Counted from the first letter of the stretch, positions 47,069 to 59,935 are shown. The stretch is DNA of 64,000 nt from Dactylorhiza incarnata (GCA_033032865.1 JAWHQI010000276.1:2480001-2544000); one strand, 5' to 3'. Numbers and translations: made by a program. The notes: generated from the letters alone by a model not told the origin.

Positions 47069-48807
47069 AACTGTACAAATGCCAATAAGTCGTGCTGGGA
47101 AGACAATAACCCCAGTACTTATCTTATTTTTCTTGCATTGTATTTTTCGTTAAGTAGAATAGTTAGTTAAATTTCAATTCAGTTTTAGTTTTTCTATTTT
47201 TCCTGTGTTTTTGCGGAGCTCACCCCTGCAGGTCATTCCTATGGAAGGCGGTGGTCGTGATTCTTCGTACGGCGGAGGTGCGACCTGGTCTTGTTCTACA
47301 CGCGTCTTCTGGTATGCTCACTTGCTGAGCATTGGGTACCCTCTTCCCCTAACTTTGTTGTAGAATATCTTAATGCATAGTTTAAGTCCGGGGGGGGGGG
47401 GGGAGTAGTTGTGTTTACCCGCTCACGTACACACTGCATATGCATACTAGAAGCTTTTATTGATTTATTTTGTTCAGATCATTGCATCACACACCACTTG
47501 CACCCACTTGTGCGTTTGCTTAGCTGTTTGCGTGCCGCAAGCTAAACTCATTTCTTGAGTAAGGTTCGGGCAAATCATTGTGCTGGCTTTTAAATTATAC
47601 AGTGGAGTAAAATGTTGACTCCGGTGTTCCTAGTCTAATGCTTTTGTGAGCATAGAGATTTGTGTAGATTAGATTCCTTTTTATACTATTAGTCTTATAC
47701 ATTTCTATTAATGTAAATAATGTTTGCTCTACTCAAATGGTGAATCCGGTTTGAAGCAAAAGGTAGCATATGGGTGTGTGTAAATTATCGCTAGACGTGT
47801 ATTGCTTGAGCCGGGAGGAAGGATAACCTTTCTCGGTGACTAAGAACTCGCCCCAAGCGATTCTTGAAACATTGGCATAGGATAATTCTGTTGCGCAAAA
47901 ATGACGTAGGCCATCATTTTGGCCCGGTTGAGCTTTTGTGCCAATCCTGATATCTTATCCTCGTTAGCCCATTTGTGCCTACCCCATCCCTTTGATTCAG
48001 CCCCACATTTTATTCCACCAAAACCAAAAAGCCGATCCTAGTCACATACCCAAAGCTGAGCTTTAGCTGTTTTCAAATTTGTATTTTGGAATGTTGATGT
48101 GGTGATGTTAAATTTGGAGATGTGGTTGTACTCCCTTGAACATTTGCTGAATTTAAAAAAAAATATAATTCGAAAAAGAAATGAAAAAAAGGGAAAAGAA
48201 AAATGAGCAGGAGTTAAATTGAAAATCTCTTTGAGATATGTATTTTGGAGTAGGCGGTGTACTCACCCATGCGTTCAAATCCAAGTCTGGGGGTGTGGTG
48301 CATCCGCGTGTTTTAGTTGCTGCGGGGATAGAGTTATTGTTTAAGCTCATTTGGGTTAGGTGCTTTAAGCCGTCCTGTTTATCATTGTTTACCTCACCGT
48401 AACCCAAGCCCCATGAAAAACCTTAAGTCCTACCGACTCACGCTCTGAACTAATGTAGTGCCGTGGAGAGAATGTGACCGGGCGAGCTTATGGTCTCCGA
48501 CACCGATGGATTTCAGTGGAGTTTGTCCCAAACCCCTGCCTGGGCAATGCTCATCTCAGCGTGTATTTTACTTTCCCCGTATGCGTGACCGATTGATTCA
48601 CCGTGATTCACTTTTATGAGTAGTAGTAATATTTATTTACTCCATTAGAAATATATAAACTATGGGTATAATTAGAAACCTTATCTACTATTTCTCTATG
48701 CACTTGGGCATGCGACTTCGCATGGTACTCCTCGGTGTAATTTTAAGCTAGCTATTTATTTTTTCCCGCCTGCTTAGGATGTGTTTGCTCGGGACGTGCA
48801 AACAGGT
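47069..48807 (+). other. Non-coding 3' half of element A
   Basis: This is 1.7 kb without a supported gene, colinear with 55690-57380 in B and 3540-4940 in F. It includes two polypurine-like AAGTC(T/C)GGGGG motifs, near 47384 (expanded to a 13-base G run) and near 48285. Confidence 0.8.
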
Positions 48808-48820
48808 AAGTCTGGGGGTG
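48808..48820 (+). other. Polypurine tract of A
   Basis: AAGTCTGGGGGTG lies directly before the LTR start TGATGAGTCC. Confidence 0.85.
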
Positions 48821-50403
48821 TGATGAGTCCAGTTTATATAGTGATTTCCGGACTCATCTGGGCTAGTTTTCATGCACTTGCACTTCACTTTAGGCCTATA
48901 TTCAATTCTATTTGATCACGTTGCCCATTTCATTGCTTAGTGCACATTTATGCCCCATCTTGGTGTGATTTCATGTATTTCTGTGATCTAGTATATTTTC
49001 ATGCAGGTCCAAGGGTTGTGCGACACTCGGGATGGGTTCTGGGGGATTTTCGGTCGAAAAAGCCACTGGTCGTGCATTTTCCTTCGCGCACGACCAGGCG
49101 CACGACCACTGGTCGTGCGTTAATTCCCTTCCCAGATCGAGCGTCGGCGCACGATCGTTGGCCTCCTTCGCGCACGACCACTGGTCGTGCGCCACTGACC
49201 ATGCGCTATTTTGCAGTCCGGGACTATGCTACAGGTTCTTCACGCACGATCAGAGGCATTCCTTCGCGCACGACCATTGGTCGTGCGCCTGATCGTGCGC
49301 GATGTTTATTTCCTGCTCCGCCTATAAATAGGCAAGCGCGATTTTAGGTCGGCATCGCTTCCAGTCCGCTGTTTTCCGCCTATTTCAGGGAGTTCCGACC
49401 CCTCCAGCTCCGCCCACCTTAAGGAGGAGCTCCGGGCAAGCTTTCAACGCCAAATCTTCGCCGGAGCTTCCTCTCAGCCATCTCCTTCATCCAAGAGCTT
49501 CAAGAAGGGAGTCAACCTAGCTCTCACATTCAAGATCGGAGCAGCTTGTGATCATTCCACCAGTTCGTGACACGAAGAAGACGGGTCCATTGGAGAGTAG
49601 TGACAGCTCTCTCTTCCCCGGACGCAGTTGAGGACCGAGCTTGGACGCAGATTGACAACCCGACGATTCCTTCCGTGAATCCTCAACAAGACTTCGGAGT
49701 CGGTCGATTTCGCACACTCACCTCCTCTTGTAGTTGATAGTTTAGTTAGATTTCTTATATGTTTGATGAAGTGTACTTTTACTGGTTAACATTAGTATGA
49801 AATCATGTCTATGTGATTGAGTAATCTTGTTATATGTTCATTTGAGGTGTGCCTTGTGGTGTGGATTGTTAGTTGTGTTGTGCCGCCCTAACAATTGTTA
49901 GTGGTGTGCTTTGCGAAGAGGTGCTTGCGACCCTCATTCCGCCGTTCTCTCCACTCCATCCGCTAGCCTACACTTCCATCCACCTAGCGAAGCGTGGCAT
50001 AGCGGCCCGTGTAATCCATTCGCCCAACGAAGCAGTGCGCTCAAGGCCTGCACAGTTCGATTCCGCTTACCTACTCGTCCATCCGCCCTTGCGACGCAGC
50101 GCGCTCAAGGCCTGCCTAGTCTCCATCCCGCCAAGCGAAGCATTGCATAGCGGCATTGCAAAGGAGTAGTTGATAGCTTTTATTTTATTTCCACAATCCA
50201 AAACCCCCCGTTTCCGCATCCATCTGACATAAAGGACTTCGATCTCAAGTCCTTCCTCGATTGTAAACTCCACCTTACTGTGTTCCTTCCGAGATCGATA
50301 CTTGGGGATTCACTCCCACATTTTATATTACTTGAACGATCGATACACTGCCGTTTCGTGCCGCAGTCGAGCTACCGCCTATAGCGGTGTGCGAGATTTG
50401 TGC
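48821..50403 (+). mobile_element. 3' LTR of element A (last 4 bp lost)
   Basis: This is nearly identical to 44020-45607. It ends GATTTGTGC where the 5' copy has GATTTGTGCATCA, then runs straight into C LTR sequence. A target duplication therefore cannot be checked. Confidence 0.95.
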
Positions 50404-52674
50404 CGAAGCCTAATGTTTACAACTACTTCCTCGGGGGCTACATCGACGAAACAAAAGATCCTAGTCTAGTCCTATATTCTAGGACTCACGTCGCGGAAGA
50501 TAGGGGGCGAGGCTGGGGTAATCGAACGGGCCATCTCCAAGGCTGGTATCTCATCCTGTGGTGCGAGGGCTTCGCACTGTCCCATCTCCTGTGATTGGTT
50601 ATAAGAAATAACCGTTAGTCACAGAGCTAAGTAGAAAATACATCCCCTCCCCGGATCCATATCTAGGGGGCGGCTAAAGGACAGAAGTGAATAGCCGAAG
50701 CAAGGAAGAGAGTTAGCACAGGTATGCATATATATATATATAAAGGGCTCCGCCCTATTATCCATAATTGCGCCGAATAGTAAATACACAACACTATCTC
50801 GCGCCTATACGCACCCAGGTATTCAAACCTGTACACACACAAAAACCCTGTGTCGACACAGTTTAGACCGCTTTATTTCAAGCAGGGGAGCTAACCCCGC
50901 GGGCCTCACCGATGTGGCCGTCGGTGATAGTGGCCAGTCTTGCCACTTCTGAGTGTAGTCGTACCGTATCACTCAGGCCCTCCTGTACAACTCGGTGTAC
51001 TAATTGGATGTGAGCGACATCCAGCGAACCGATTTTTAGGCCGACCAGCGGAGGCAAAATTGCGGGTTCGGAGTGAAGATAACCTGCTGCGCACATCTCC
51101 CTGTCGCCATGAGTCGTCAACCCTCCCACACCGGTACGAACGGTCTGTGGGCGAGACCGACCCGCCACTTTCAAACAATCTTCAAAACTTAAAGTGAGCG
51201 CTTTACAAACTTGACGCGGCACTCTCACTCGACCGGTCACGTAACTTCTGACCGGGAGGCTGGGCGGTATGAGGGCTCCTTATTTGAGGCTAACTTAGGA
51301 GGAGAAACTCAACTCCGGGTTTCCCCCAACTAAGGCCTCGCAGAAGGGAGGATAAGCACCGCTTGCCAGCGTAGGGCTGCAGTTAGCAACAAAATATGAA
51401 TAAGTGCAGCAGCAAAAATAGGCCGAAAGCAGAGGCCATAATATCAACAGAAAATTAGGCTGAAAACAGAGACCATGATATTAAGCATAAAATTAGGCCG
51501 AAAACAGAGGTCATGGTATTAAGCAGAAAATTAGGCCGAAAGCAGAGGCCATGGTATTAAGCAGAAAATTAGGCTGAAAGCGGAGGCCATGGTATTAAGC
51601 AGAAAATTAGGCCGAAAGCAGATCCATATTAAGCAGAAAAGTAGGCCGAAAGCAGAGGCCATATTAAGCAGAAAAGTAGGCCGAAAGCAGAGGCCATATT
51701 ATAAGGACCAGTGCGAGACTGGAGAATTAAAAGTACCGAAAGTAAAGGCAGGGGACCAGTACGAGACTGGATTTAAAGAAAAGTACTGGAAGTAAATGCA
51801 GGGGACCAGTACGAGACTGGATTTAAAGAAAAGTACAGAAAGTAAATGCAGGGGACCAGTACGAGACTGGATTTAAATAGAAATACAGAAAGCAGTAAAT
51901 ACGTAAATGGTTAGTAGTCCAATCACTCCATAAGAGGAGGCTTCAACGTCGACTCCATTCATAGGAGGAGGTTCTTCTTTCTCCCCGTTCATAGGGGTTC
52001 TACTCCGTCTCGGGAGTTTACTTATATTTCATGATATTTTTAGTAATTCCCCCTTTGTCGTGGATTCATTCTTTTATAATTATCCCGACGTTATTGGGAT
52101 GCGGCGTCGCACCGCAATTTCGACCCGAGTTTCGTATCGATATTCCCAACTTAGTCGATTCCTTAGATCGATACGCGTAATCTTTATTAAACGTTTAGGA
52201 ATTATACGTCGCGCGGACACCGACTTTTTCCGATGAATTTCGCTCCTTTTCGGGCGTTTATTTTTCTTGTAAAATGCTTTTGGAGGACCAAAATAAGAGG
52301 TCACACCTCCCAACTTTAATAGCGGTTGTAAAATACCTTTAATTAGGCCCATGATTTTTGGGGATTTTTACGAACTCATTTGGGTTTTTTATTCCTTAAA
52401 ATAAACTTTATTAAGGGTTTTAAAAATAGTAAAATTATTCCTAAAATTCCCCAAAAAATACTGGAGGTGCCCCTCAGAGTGGGGCACATTTTCATTTAGG
52501 AATGTTTTTCTGAAACAGCCCCATTTTCCTCAGAAAAATGGGGAAGAAAAAGGGAGTTTTGGGGTGCGGTTAGAGGCAGGGAGGAGGCGCAGGGGTTTTG
52601 CACCCTGCGCCCTCCCGCGGCCCCCACAGCGGATCTGCGGCGGATCCGCTGTGGGGGGGCACATATGCTGAGGC

Positions 52675-52703
<29 letters not shown>
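52675..52703. repeat. Poly-G tract (C 5' LTR)
   Basis: A G run of about 29 bases at the position matching 24739-24772. Further G runs lie at about 53651-53669, 53782-53796 and 53951-53974. Confidence 0.85.
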
Positions 52704-52705
<2 letters not shown>

Positions 52706-53693
52706 AAGGTGCGGGAGGCCGCCCGATCTCCTGGGGGAGATCGGACGGCTACCGCCATCCCCGCCAGAAGGCGGCCCCAGCTGCCGCTGGGCAGCGGTCG
52801 GAGGGGCCGGCGCCGCCCCCGGTCGGTGCGCCGGGGGCCGACGACTCCTCCGGTGGTGGTCCAGCGTCCTGGTGCCGCCGGCCACTGCCGGGGGAGGGTG
52901 AATAAGGAGGCGGGAGGCGGTGGCACGGCCTGCATGGGTCATGCAGGCCCGCTGCGCCGCCGCCTCCGCTGGGAGGGCACCGGTGCCACCCCCGGTCGGT
53001 GCGCCGGGGGCTGGCGACTACTCCGGTGGTGGTCCGGCGGTCTGGCGCCGCCGGACTCCACCGGGAAAAGGAGCAGGAGGTGACGGGGTGGCGCGGCGCA
53101 GCCTGCATGGGCCATGCAGGCTCGCTGCGCCGCCGCCACCTCGGTTAGGGCCTTCCCTGCCGCCCCTGGTCAGGGCGCCGGGGAGGGGGTAGACCTCCGG
53201 CGGGGGTCCGGCGGCCTGGCGCTGCCGGCCGCCGCCGGGCGAGGGGTTTTAATCCCAACAGGAAAAAGGAAAGAGTGGGGGAGGCCACGGGTGCCGCCGG
53301 GGCTGCGTCCTCCGGCGGCCCGACCGCCTCCCCTGCGTCGGCGCCGAGGCCCCCGGGAGGGGACCTACTCCCCGCCAGCGCCACCACCGGCGCTGGGGGG
53401 AGGGATTCTACGGCCGAGCCTCCTTCCCGAGCCTTGCAAGGCTCGGGGCGGCGGCTGGCGGCGCTCCGGCGACGGGGAGGGGGTTGGCCTGTACTGGGAG
53501 GTAGGAACGAGGAGGGGGGAGGTTCTACCTGTGGTGGGGCTCGAGAAGTGGAGGGGCGGTGGCCGGCCATGAGGGAGGTGGCGGCGTGGTTGGGTAGGGT
53601 TCCGACGAGGAGGTGGCTGGGCTGCTGGCAGGGGAGAAGGAAGAGGAGTTGGGGGGGGGGGGGGGGGGGTTTGAGCTTCAGGGAGGGGCCGAG

Positions 53694-53713
53694 CCCCCCC
53701 CCCCCCCCCCCCC
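53694..53713. repeat. Poly-C tract replacing the TATA region (C 5' LTR)
   Basis: Twenty C residues stand where the other LTR reads CCCCTCCTTATATAGGG (39890-39905). Confidence 0.85.
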
Positions 53714-54089
53714 ATAGGGAAGGGGGAGACCTCCCCCCCCCTCTCTCCTTCTTTCCCCACGTGGGGATAAGGGAGAGTGAGTGGGGGGGGGGGGGGGAGA
53801 TATTTTCTCCCCCTCCCCTCCCTTCTCTCTCTCCTGCCCACTTTGCCCCAATAGGGGCTGCCTATTCATGGCAGCCCCCTCCTTTGGGGGAGGGGCTTCT
53901 CTCTCCTCCCCCCCGCTTTTCTTTTCATTTCCCAATAAATTTCAAGCTGCGGGGGGGGGGGGGGGGGGGGGGGGAGTTTGACTGAGGTCAACCTAGGACG
54001 GGGTGCTCCATGGTCCCGGGGTCCATTATGATTTGCCGGGGCTGATGCCGGGTTCGTGCTCTTTATATTTCGTGCGTTGCACTGAGGTG

Positions 54090-55015
54090 GTCTGCATAGC
54101 CCTAAAATGGCATACTCTCCATACGACCTTGAATCGAGGCGCAACGAATTCTGTTGCGCTCGTATTTATCATACGAGTCTAACGGAACTGACAGAAGTTA
54201 ATTCGGGGTTCGTACCGTCACTATTCATAATAATGAGGTAGTGGCGCGCTACGACACCTAAAATGGTCATTTTCTTCAAACAACCTCGGATCGAAGTGCA
54301 ACGAATTCCGTTGCGCTCGTATTGTTCATACGAGTTTAACGGAACTGACAGAAGTCATATCGGGGTTCGTACGGTCACTATTCATAATAATGAGGTAGTG
54401 GCGCGCTACGATACCTGAAACGATCATTTTCTCCAAACGACCTCGGATTGAAGTGCAACGAATTTCGTTGCGCTCGTATTGTTCATACGAATTTAACGGA
54501 ACTGACAGAAGTCAAATCGGGGTTCGTACGGTCACTATTCATAATAATGAGGTAGTGGCGCGCTACGACACCCGAAATGGTCGTTTTCTCCAAACGACCT
54601 CGGATTGAAGTGCAACGAATTCCGTTGCGCTCGTATTGTTCATACGAGTTTAACGGAACTGACAGAAGTCAATTCGGGGTTCGTACGGTCACTATTCATA
54701 ATAATGAGGTAGTGGCGCGCTACGACACCCGAAATGGTCGTTTTCTCCAAACGACCTCAGATTGTATTGCAACGAATTCCATTGCGCTCGTATTGTTCAT
54801 ACGAGTTTAACGGAACTGACAGAAGTCAATTCGGGGGTCGTATGGTCACTATTCATAATAATGAGGTTGCGGCGCGCTACGACACCCGAAATGGTCGTTT
54901 TCTCCAAACGACCTCGGATTGAAGTGCAACGAATTCCGTTGCGCTCGTATTGTTCATACGAGTTTAACGGGACTAACAGAAGTAAATTCGGGGTTCATTT
55001 GGTCACTGTACCACA
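54090..55015. repeat. 157-bp tandem repeat, 5 full units (C 5' LTR)
   Basis: This is the same repeat as 40285-41035 with one more unit: the CACTATTCATAATAATGAGG core occurs five times here and four times in the other LTR. Confidence 0.92.
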
Positions 55016-55128
55016 ATGACCTAGTTGCGGCACGCAACACCACTTAAAATGGTAGTTTTCTATTGCTCGGGCCCACTTTTATTGGGCTCACTAGGGCCTA
55101 GTGACCCAATAAAAGTCGGGATGTTACA

Positions 55129-55687
55129 ATCAGCACCAGTGGAGGAAGTCCAAATCGTGGAGGAGGCCACTGATGATACTACTGAGCCCTGGAGCATTAT
55201 CGATGATGCGGACAGTATCCTTTTGCTTCAACCTATCGGGAGTTGGACCGGGACCACCCCCCTGATTGATGTTTATTTAAGTTTTTCTTCTCTTTTATTT
55301 CCTGACCCCCCTTCTTCATCTGAGCCTGTGCAGGTTGAGTCTTCACAGGTACTCAAGGAGGACTTGGAGCATTTTGCTCAGGTCAATGATGAGTGTATCC
55401 TCTCATGTGAGGAGGTTGATACCTCCTCCATAAAGGAAGCCTTATTCATTGCCCCCTCTTCCTGCTGCCTCCGTGAAGATGACACCTTGCTGGGCAAGGA
55501 TATTTTTGGTGAGTTGAGTGAGGATATCTTCTCCTCCACTTACATTCTCTTCCCTCTACCTGTCAGAAGTAGGTATTATTACTTAGTTAGAGGGGTGACT
55601 GTTCTATTGCATCATCGGTATCCGCTATGGACACAGATATTAGGCCAATTACCTGTTCACTTCTCCTTTCATACTCCCATCAGCTAG
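55129..55687 (+). pseudogene. Two-zinc-knuckle acidic protein, element B (3' part)
   Basis: This resumes after element C with APVEEVQIVEEATDDTTEPW in the frame left at 22213. It runs through the acidic EDLEHFAQVNDECILSCEEVD block, LLGKDIFGELSEDIFSS, and YILFPLPVRSRYYYLVRGVTV, to HTPIS and a stop. It is the only copy in the window in which this half has no internal stop. It marks the C-terminal half as a conserved region rich in Asp, Glu, Ser and Tyr. Confidence 0.8.
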
Positions 55688-57380
55688 AACTCTTAAAGTT
55701 CTGAATAAGTCGTGTTGGGTGGACAATAACCCTAGTAGTTATCTTACTTTTTCTTGCATTTTTATTTTATCTAATTTGTTTAGTTAATTGTATTTTTTTA
55801 GTTTGTCTAATTTCTTTTGTTTTGGAGGAGCTCACCCCTGTAGGTACTCTTTCTGATGGAGGAGGCGGTGGCTTGATATTGGTTTACACGCGTCTTCTGG
55901 TATGCTCACTTGCTGAGCAATGGGTACTCTCTCCCTTAGCTTTATTTTGAATTTCATAGCCATATATTGTGTTGGACTGTTTAGTTTAAGTCTGGGGGAG
56001 AGTCGTTTTATGTACCCACTCACGTGCACTATTGCATAGCATGCTAGAAGCTTTTATTTAAGATGTTTTATTCAGTTTCTTTGCACAACACCCACTTGAG
56101 CGTGCACTTAGCTGTTGGTGCATCATGAGTTGAACTCATTCCTTTGTGTGATTGGAAAAATCATTGTGTTGGCGTTTAAATTATGCAGTGAAGTAAAATG
56201 TTGACTCTGGTGTTCCTAGTCAAGTACTCATGTGAGTGTGGAGATTTGTGTAGATTAGATTTCTTTTTATACTTTTAGTTTTATACATTTCTATTAGTGT
56301 AAATAATATTTACTCTACTCAGATTGTGAATCCGATGTGAATCAAATGGTATCATAGGGATGTGTGTAAATTATCATTAGACTTGTATTGTTTGAATCGG
56401 GAGAAAGGAGAATCTTTCTCAGGGGCTAAGAACTTGCCCCAAGCGATTCTGGAAGCATGGGCATAGGATAGTTCTTTTGCATGAGAGTGAAGTAGGCCGT
56501 TATTTTGGCCCGGTTAAGCTTTTGTTTCATGCCTATCGTCTAACCTTGCTAGCCCTTTTGAGCCTATCCAGTTCATTTGATTCAGCTCCACCTATACATC
56601 ACCAAAGCCTCAAAGCAAATCCTAATCGCACGCCCAAATTATGAGCTCAAGTTTTACTTTTTGGGGTGGTGATTTTGATAAATTCATTGTGATTATGTGG
56701 ATGTGCTCATTTGAAAATTTGCTGAAAGAAAAAGAAAAGAAAAAAATGAAGAAAGAGAAAAAGACAATATTTTTGCTTTGAAATATGAATGAGAAAAAGA
56801 CTAAATTGAAAATTATTTGAAATATTGGGAATAGGTGGTGCACACACCCATGTTGCAAAAGTCCAAGTCTGGGGGTGTGGGCACTTGCATTCGATTTTGG
56901 TGTGCGGGTAGTCTTATTAAAGCTCATTTGTGTTTAGGTGTACTATAGCCTTCATGTTTATCTTTATTTACCTCACCATAACCCAAGCCGCATTTAGAAC
57001 CTAAAGTCCTACCGACTCACGCTATGAACCAATCTAGTGCCGTGGAGAGAATATGACCGGGCGAGCTTATGGTCTCCGACACCGATGGATTTCCGTGGAG
57101 TTTTTCCCGAATCCCAACATGGGTAATGCTCATCTCATCGATTATTCTACTTTCTCCGTATGCGTGACCGGATGATTCACCGTTATTCATTTTTGAGTAG
57201 TAGTAAGATTTATTTACTCTATTAGAAATTTATAAACTATGTGTATAATTAGAAATCTTCTCTACTATTTTTCTATACACTTGAGCATGCAACTTCGCTC
57301 CATTTTGTAATTTTAAGCTAGCTATTTCATTTTTTTCTCGACTGCTTAGGATTTGTTTGCTCGGGACGCACAAACAAGTA
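55688..57380 (+). other. Non-coding 3' half of element B
   Basis: No supported gene. AAGTCTGGGGG motifs occur near 55986 and 56867, at the same places as in A. Confidence 0.8.
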
Positions 57381-57392
57381 AGTCTGGGGGTG
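57381..57392 (+). other. Polypurine tract of B
   Basis: AGTCTGGGGGTG lies before an LTR start mutated from TGATGAG to CGATGAG. Confidence 0.8.
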
Positions 57393-59063
57393 CGATGAGT
57401 TCGATTTATATAGGGTTTTTCATACTCATCTGGGCTAGTTTTCACGCACTTGCACTTCACTTTTGGATCATAATCATTTTTATTTACAAAATATCATTTA
57501 CGTACACGAAGTGCACATTTAAGCCCGTTTTGGTGTGGTTTTATCCAACCCTTGTATTCATCTCATTTTTATAGTTATATAGATAATTGCGAATGCTTGG
57601 ATTGGATATTATTTTGCCTCTGCCAGTGGTCCTGGATGTTTTCCTGCAGGTACAGGGGTTGTGTGGACGCTCGGAGTTGGTTTGGGCAATTTTATCCTAA
57701 ATGGCCACTGGTCGTGCGTTTTTGTTCGCGCACAATCAGGCACACGACCACTGATTGTGCACATTCCTCCATTTTTCACCCAAGCAGTTCACACGATCAC
57801 TGGATTCCTTCTCGCACGACCACTGGCCGTGCGCCACTGGTTGTGCGCTATTTTGACATTCCATATTCTACTACAGGTTGTCCGTGCACGATCAGTGGCT
57901 TTTCTTCACGCACGACCACTGGTCGTGCGCCACTGATCGTGCACGTTGTTTTATTCTGACGCCTATATATATCCTGCTTCGCAATTTTAGGCCACACAAA
58001 CCAGCGCCATCACCGCCGATTTTTCGATCTCCAGTCCACCTCTTTTGTCGTTCCATCGCCGCCCACCTTCAGGAGGTGCTCCGGGCATATTCTTCATGCC
58101 AATCTCGAGCCGAAGTATCCTTTCGGCCTCCTCCATCGTTCAGAAGCTTCGAAGCTCCATTTAAACGGATTTTGCACTATATTCTTGGAGTTCTCCGGCA
58201 AGATCGTGGCTGAAGGCTATTGACGAAGAAGATGGGTCCATTGGGAGGTAGTGACAACCCTCTTCTACCCCGGATGGTAGTCGAAGACTGAGCGCGGACG
58301 AGGATTGATAACCCTACGATTCTGGTTGTGAATCTCTGACGAGTCTTCGTGCTTCGGTTGTAATCGTACCTCCTCCTTGTTATTTTTGTCGATTCTATTT
58401 TATGTGTGTGATGTGTAGGTTTCTGTATGAATCATGTCAAGAAACCCTAAATGTTATTAGTGTAATTTTCCATGGTTTTGTAGTAATATTTGTGGTTTAT
58501 GTGATTTGAGTAGCGCCCCCATTCCACCATCCATTCCGCCTGACTACTCGCCCATTCCATGTGCCTACTCTTCCATCCGCCAAGCTAAGCGGTGTTAACG
58601 GCCCGTATAATCCACCTCGACTTCGCTGGTGCGAATCATTCCATCTGCAAGCTTACTCTTCCATCCGCACAGCGAAGCGGTGCTAACGGCCCGTGTAATC
58701 CATCCGCCTAGCCAAGAGGTGCTAACGGCTCTCAAAACCTTTCATCGTTACACTCACCTCATCCGCTTGCCTTCTCGTCCATCCGCCTAGCAAAGCAGTG
58801 CATAGCGGCCTTCATAGTAGTAGTTTAATAAAACAGTTTTATTCTACTTTCCACAATCCAATCCAAACTCTTTCGCAATGTCTCCGACCTAAAGGACTTC
58901 TATCTCAAGTCCTTCCTCAAAAGTAAAATCCACCTTACTGTGTTCCTTCGAGATCAATACTTGGGGATCACTCCCATTTTATATTACTTGAGGGAGCGGT
59001 ACACTGCCGTTTCGTGCCACAGTCTTGCTACCGCCTATAGCGGTGTGCTAGGCCAGCACATCA
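57393..59063 (+). mobile_element. 3' LTR of element B
   Basis: The LTR of 1671 bp ends GCACATCA, after which copia E resumes. It has a palindrome module at 57700-57945 and a TATA-like CTATATATATCC near 57964. It is clearly more diverged from its partner than the A pair. Confidence 0.92.
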
Positions 59064-59935
59064 GGGAGAGCTTCACCATTTCCTTGTACTCGAGGTGGAG
59101 AGTAAAGAGAGCGGTGTGCTCATTTCCAAGAAAGGTTATGCGGAGCGGATTGTTAAGCAATTTGGCATGCAGGATGGGAAGAGCAGCTCTACTCAACTGG
59201 AGGTTTGTCTAAAACTTCAGCGAGATGTGGGGAGGTTTCTTCCTAATCCGTTGGTGTTCTGGGCACTTGTTGGGAGTCTGATATATCTGACGATTACCAG
59301 ACCGGATATAGCATTTGCAGTTGGCAGGGTAAGTCGGTATATGGTGGAACCACAAAAATCTCATCTGGTAGCGGCAAAGGGTATTCTGAAGTACGTGAAG
59401 TCGACCTCAAACATGGGTATGCTTTATTGGAGAGACACCAGCTTTTGTTTGCATGGATACATGGATGCCGATTATGGGGGTGACTCAGACAATCGGAAGT
59501 CGGCGTCTGGTTATGTTTTCTTATGCGGATCGGCGACTATTTCATGGTGCAGCAAGAAGCAGGATTCAATGTCCATATCTATCACTGAAGCGGAGTACAA
59601 GGCTTAGGCCTTGGCAGCTCAGGAAGCCATCTGGATTAGGAGATTGGTGGAGGACATCCATAAGGAGGTGCGATGTCCTACTCTGCTATGTGGTGACTAC
59701 GAGAGTGCTCTCAAACTGGTTAATAATCCAGTCTGTCACGCACGAACCAAGCACATCGAGATCGAGAATCATTTCATTAGAGAGAAGGTGTTGGAGGGAT
59801 CTCTGATGGTTGAGCATGTGCGGAGCGAGGACAATGTCCTGACATCTTCACGAAGCCGCTAGCAAAGGAACCGTTTACTCGGTTACGAGGGTTGCTTGGG
59901 CTGACTTCCACTTCTCACTTCAAGGGGGAGTGTTG
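59064..59935 (+). pseudogene. Copia RT end and RNase H, element E (right half)
   Basis: This continues from 19638 with ELHHFLVLEVESKESGVLIS, GSLIYLTITRPDIAFAVGRVSR and RNase H blocks [40 protein letters not shown] and ARTKHIEIENHFIREK. A TAG at about 59605 and a one-base loss near 59839 (before DIFTKPLAK) break it. The frame ends SHFKGEC at the LTR. It is about the same family as copia I. Confidence 0.92.
59921..59930 (+). other. Polypurine tract of copia E
   Basis: CAAGGGGGAG lies directly before TGTTGAAATTG. Confidence 0.9.

Larger units (their letters stand above)
50404..55128 (-). mobile_element. 5' LTR of chromovirus C (truncated)
   Basis: This is the partner of 22214-25453 plus 39559-41148. 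It starts at the point matching about 22433, so about 220 bp of the LTR end is missing, together with the primer site, gag and protease. It ends GGGATGTTACA at 55128, followed by ATCAG. Contents mirror the other LTR: 38-bp units (51416-51702), 50-bp units (51706-51890), GC-rich repeats, G runs and the 157-bp array. Confidence 0.92.
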
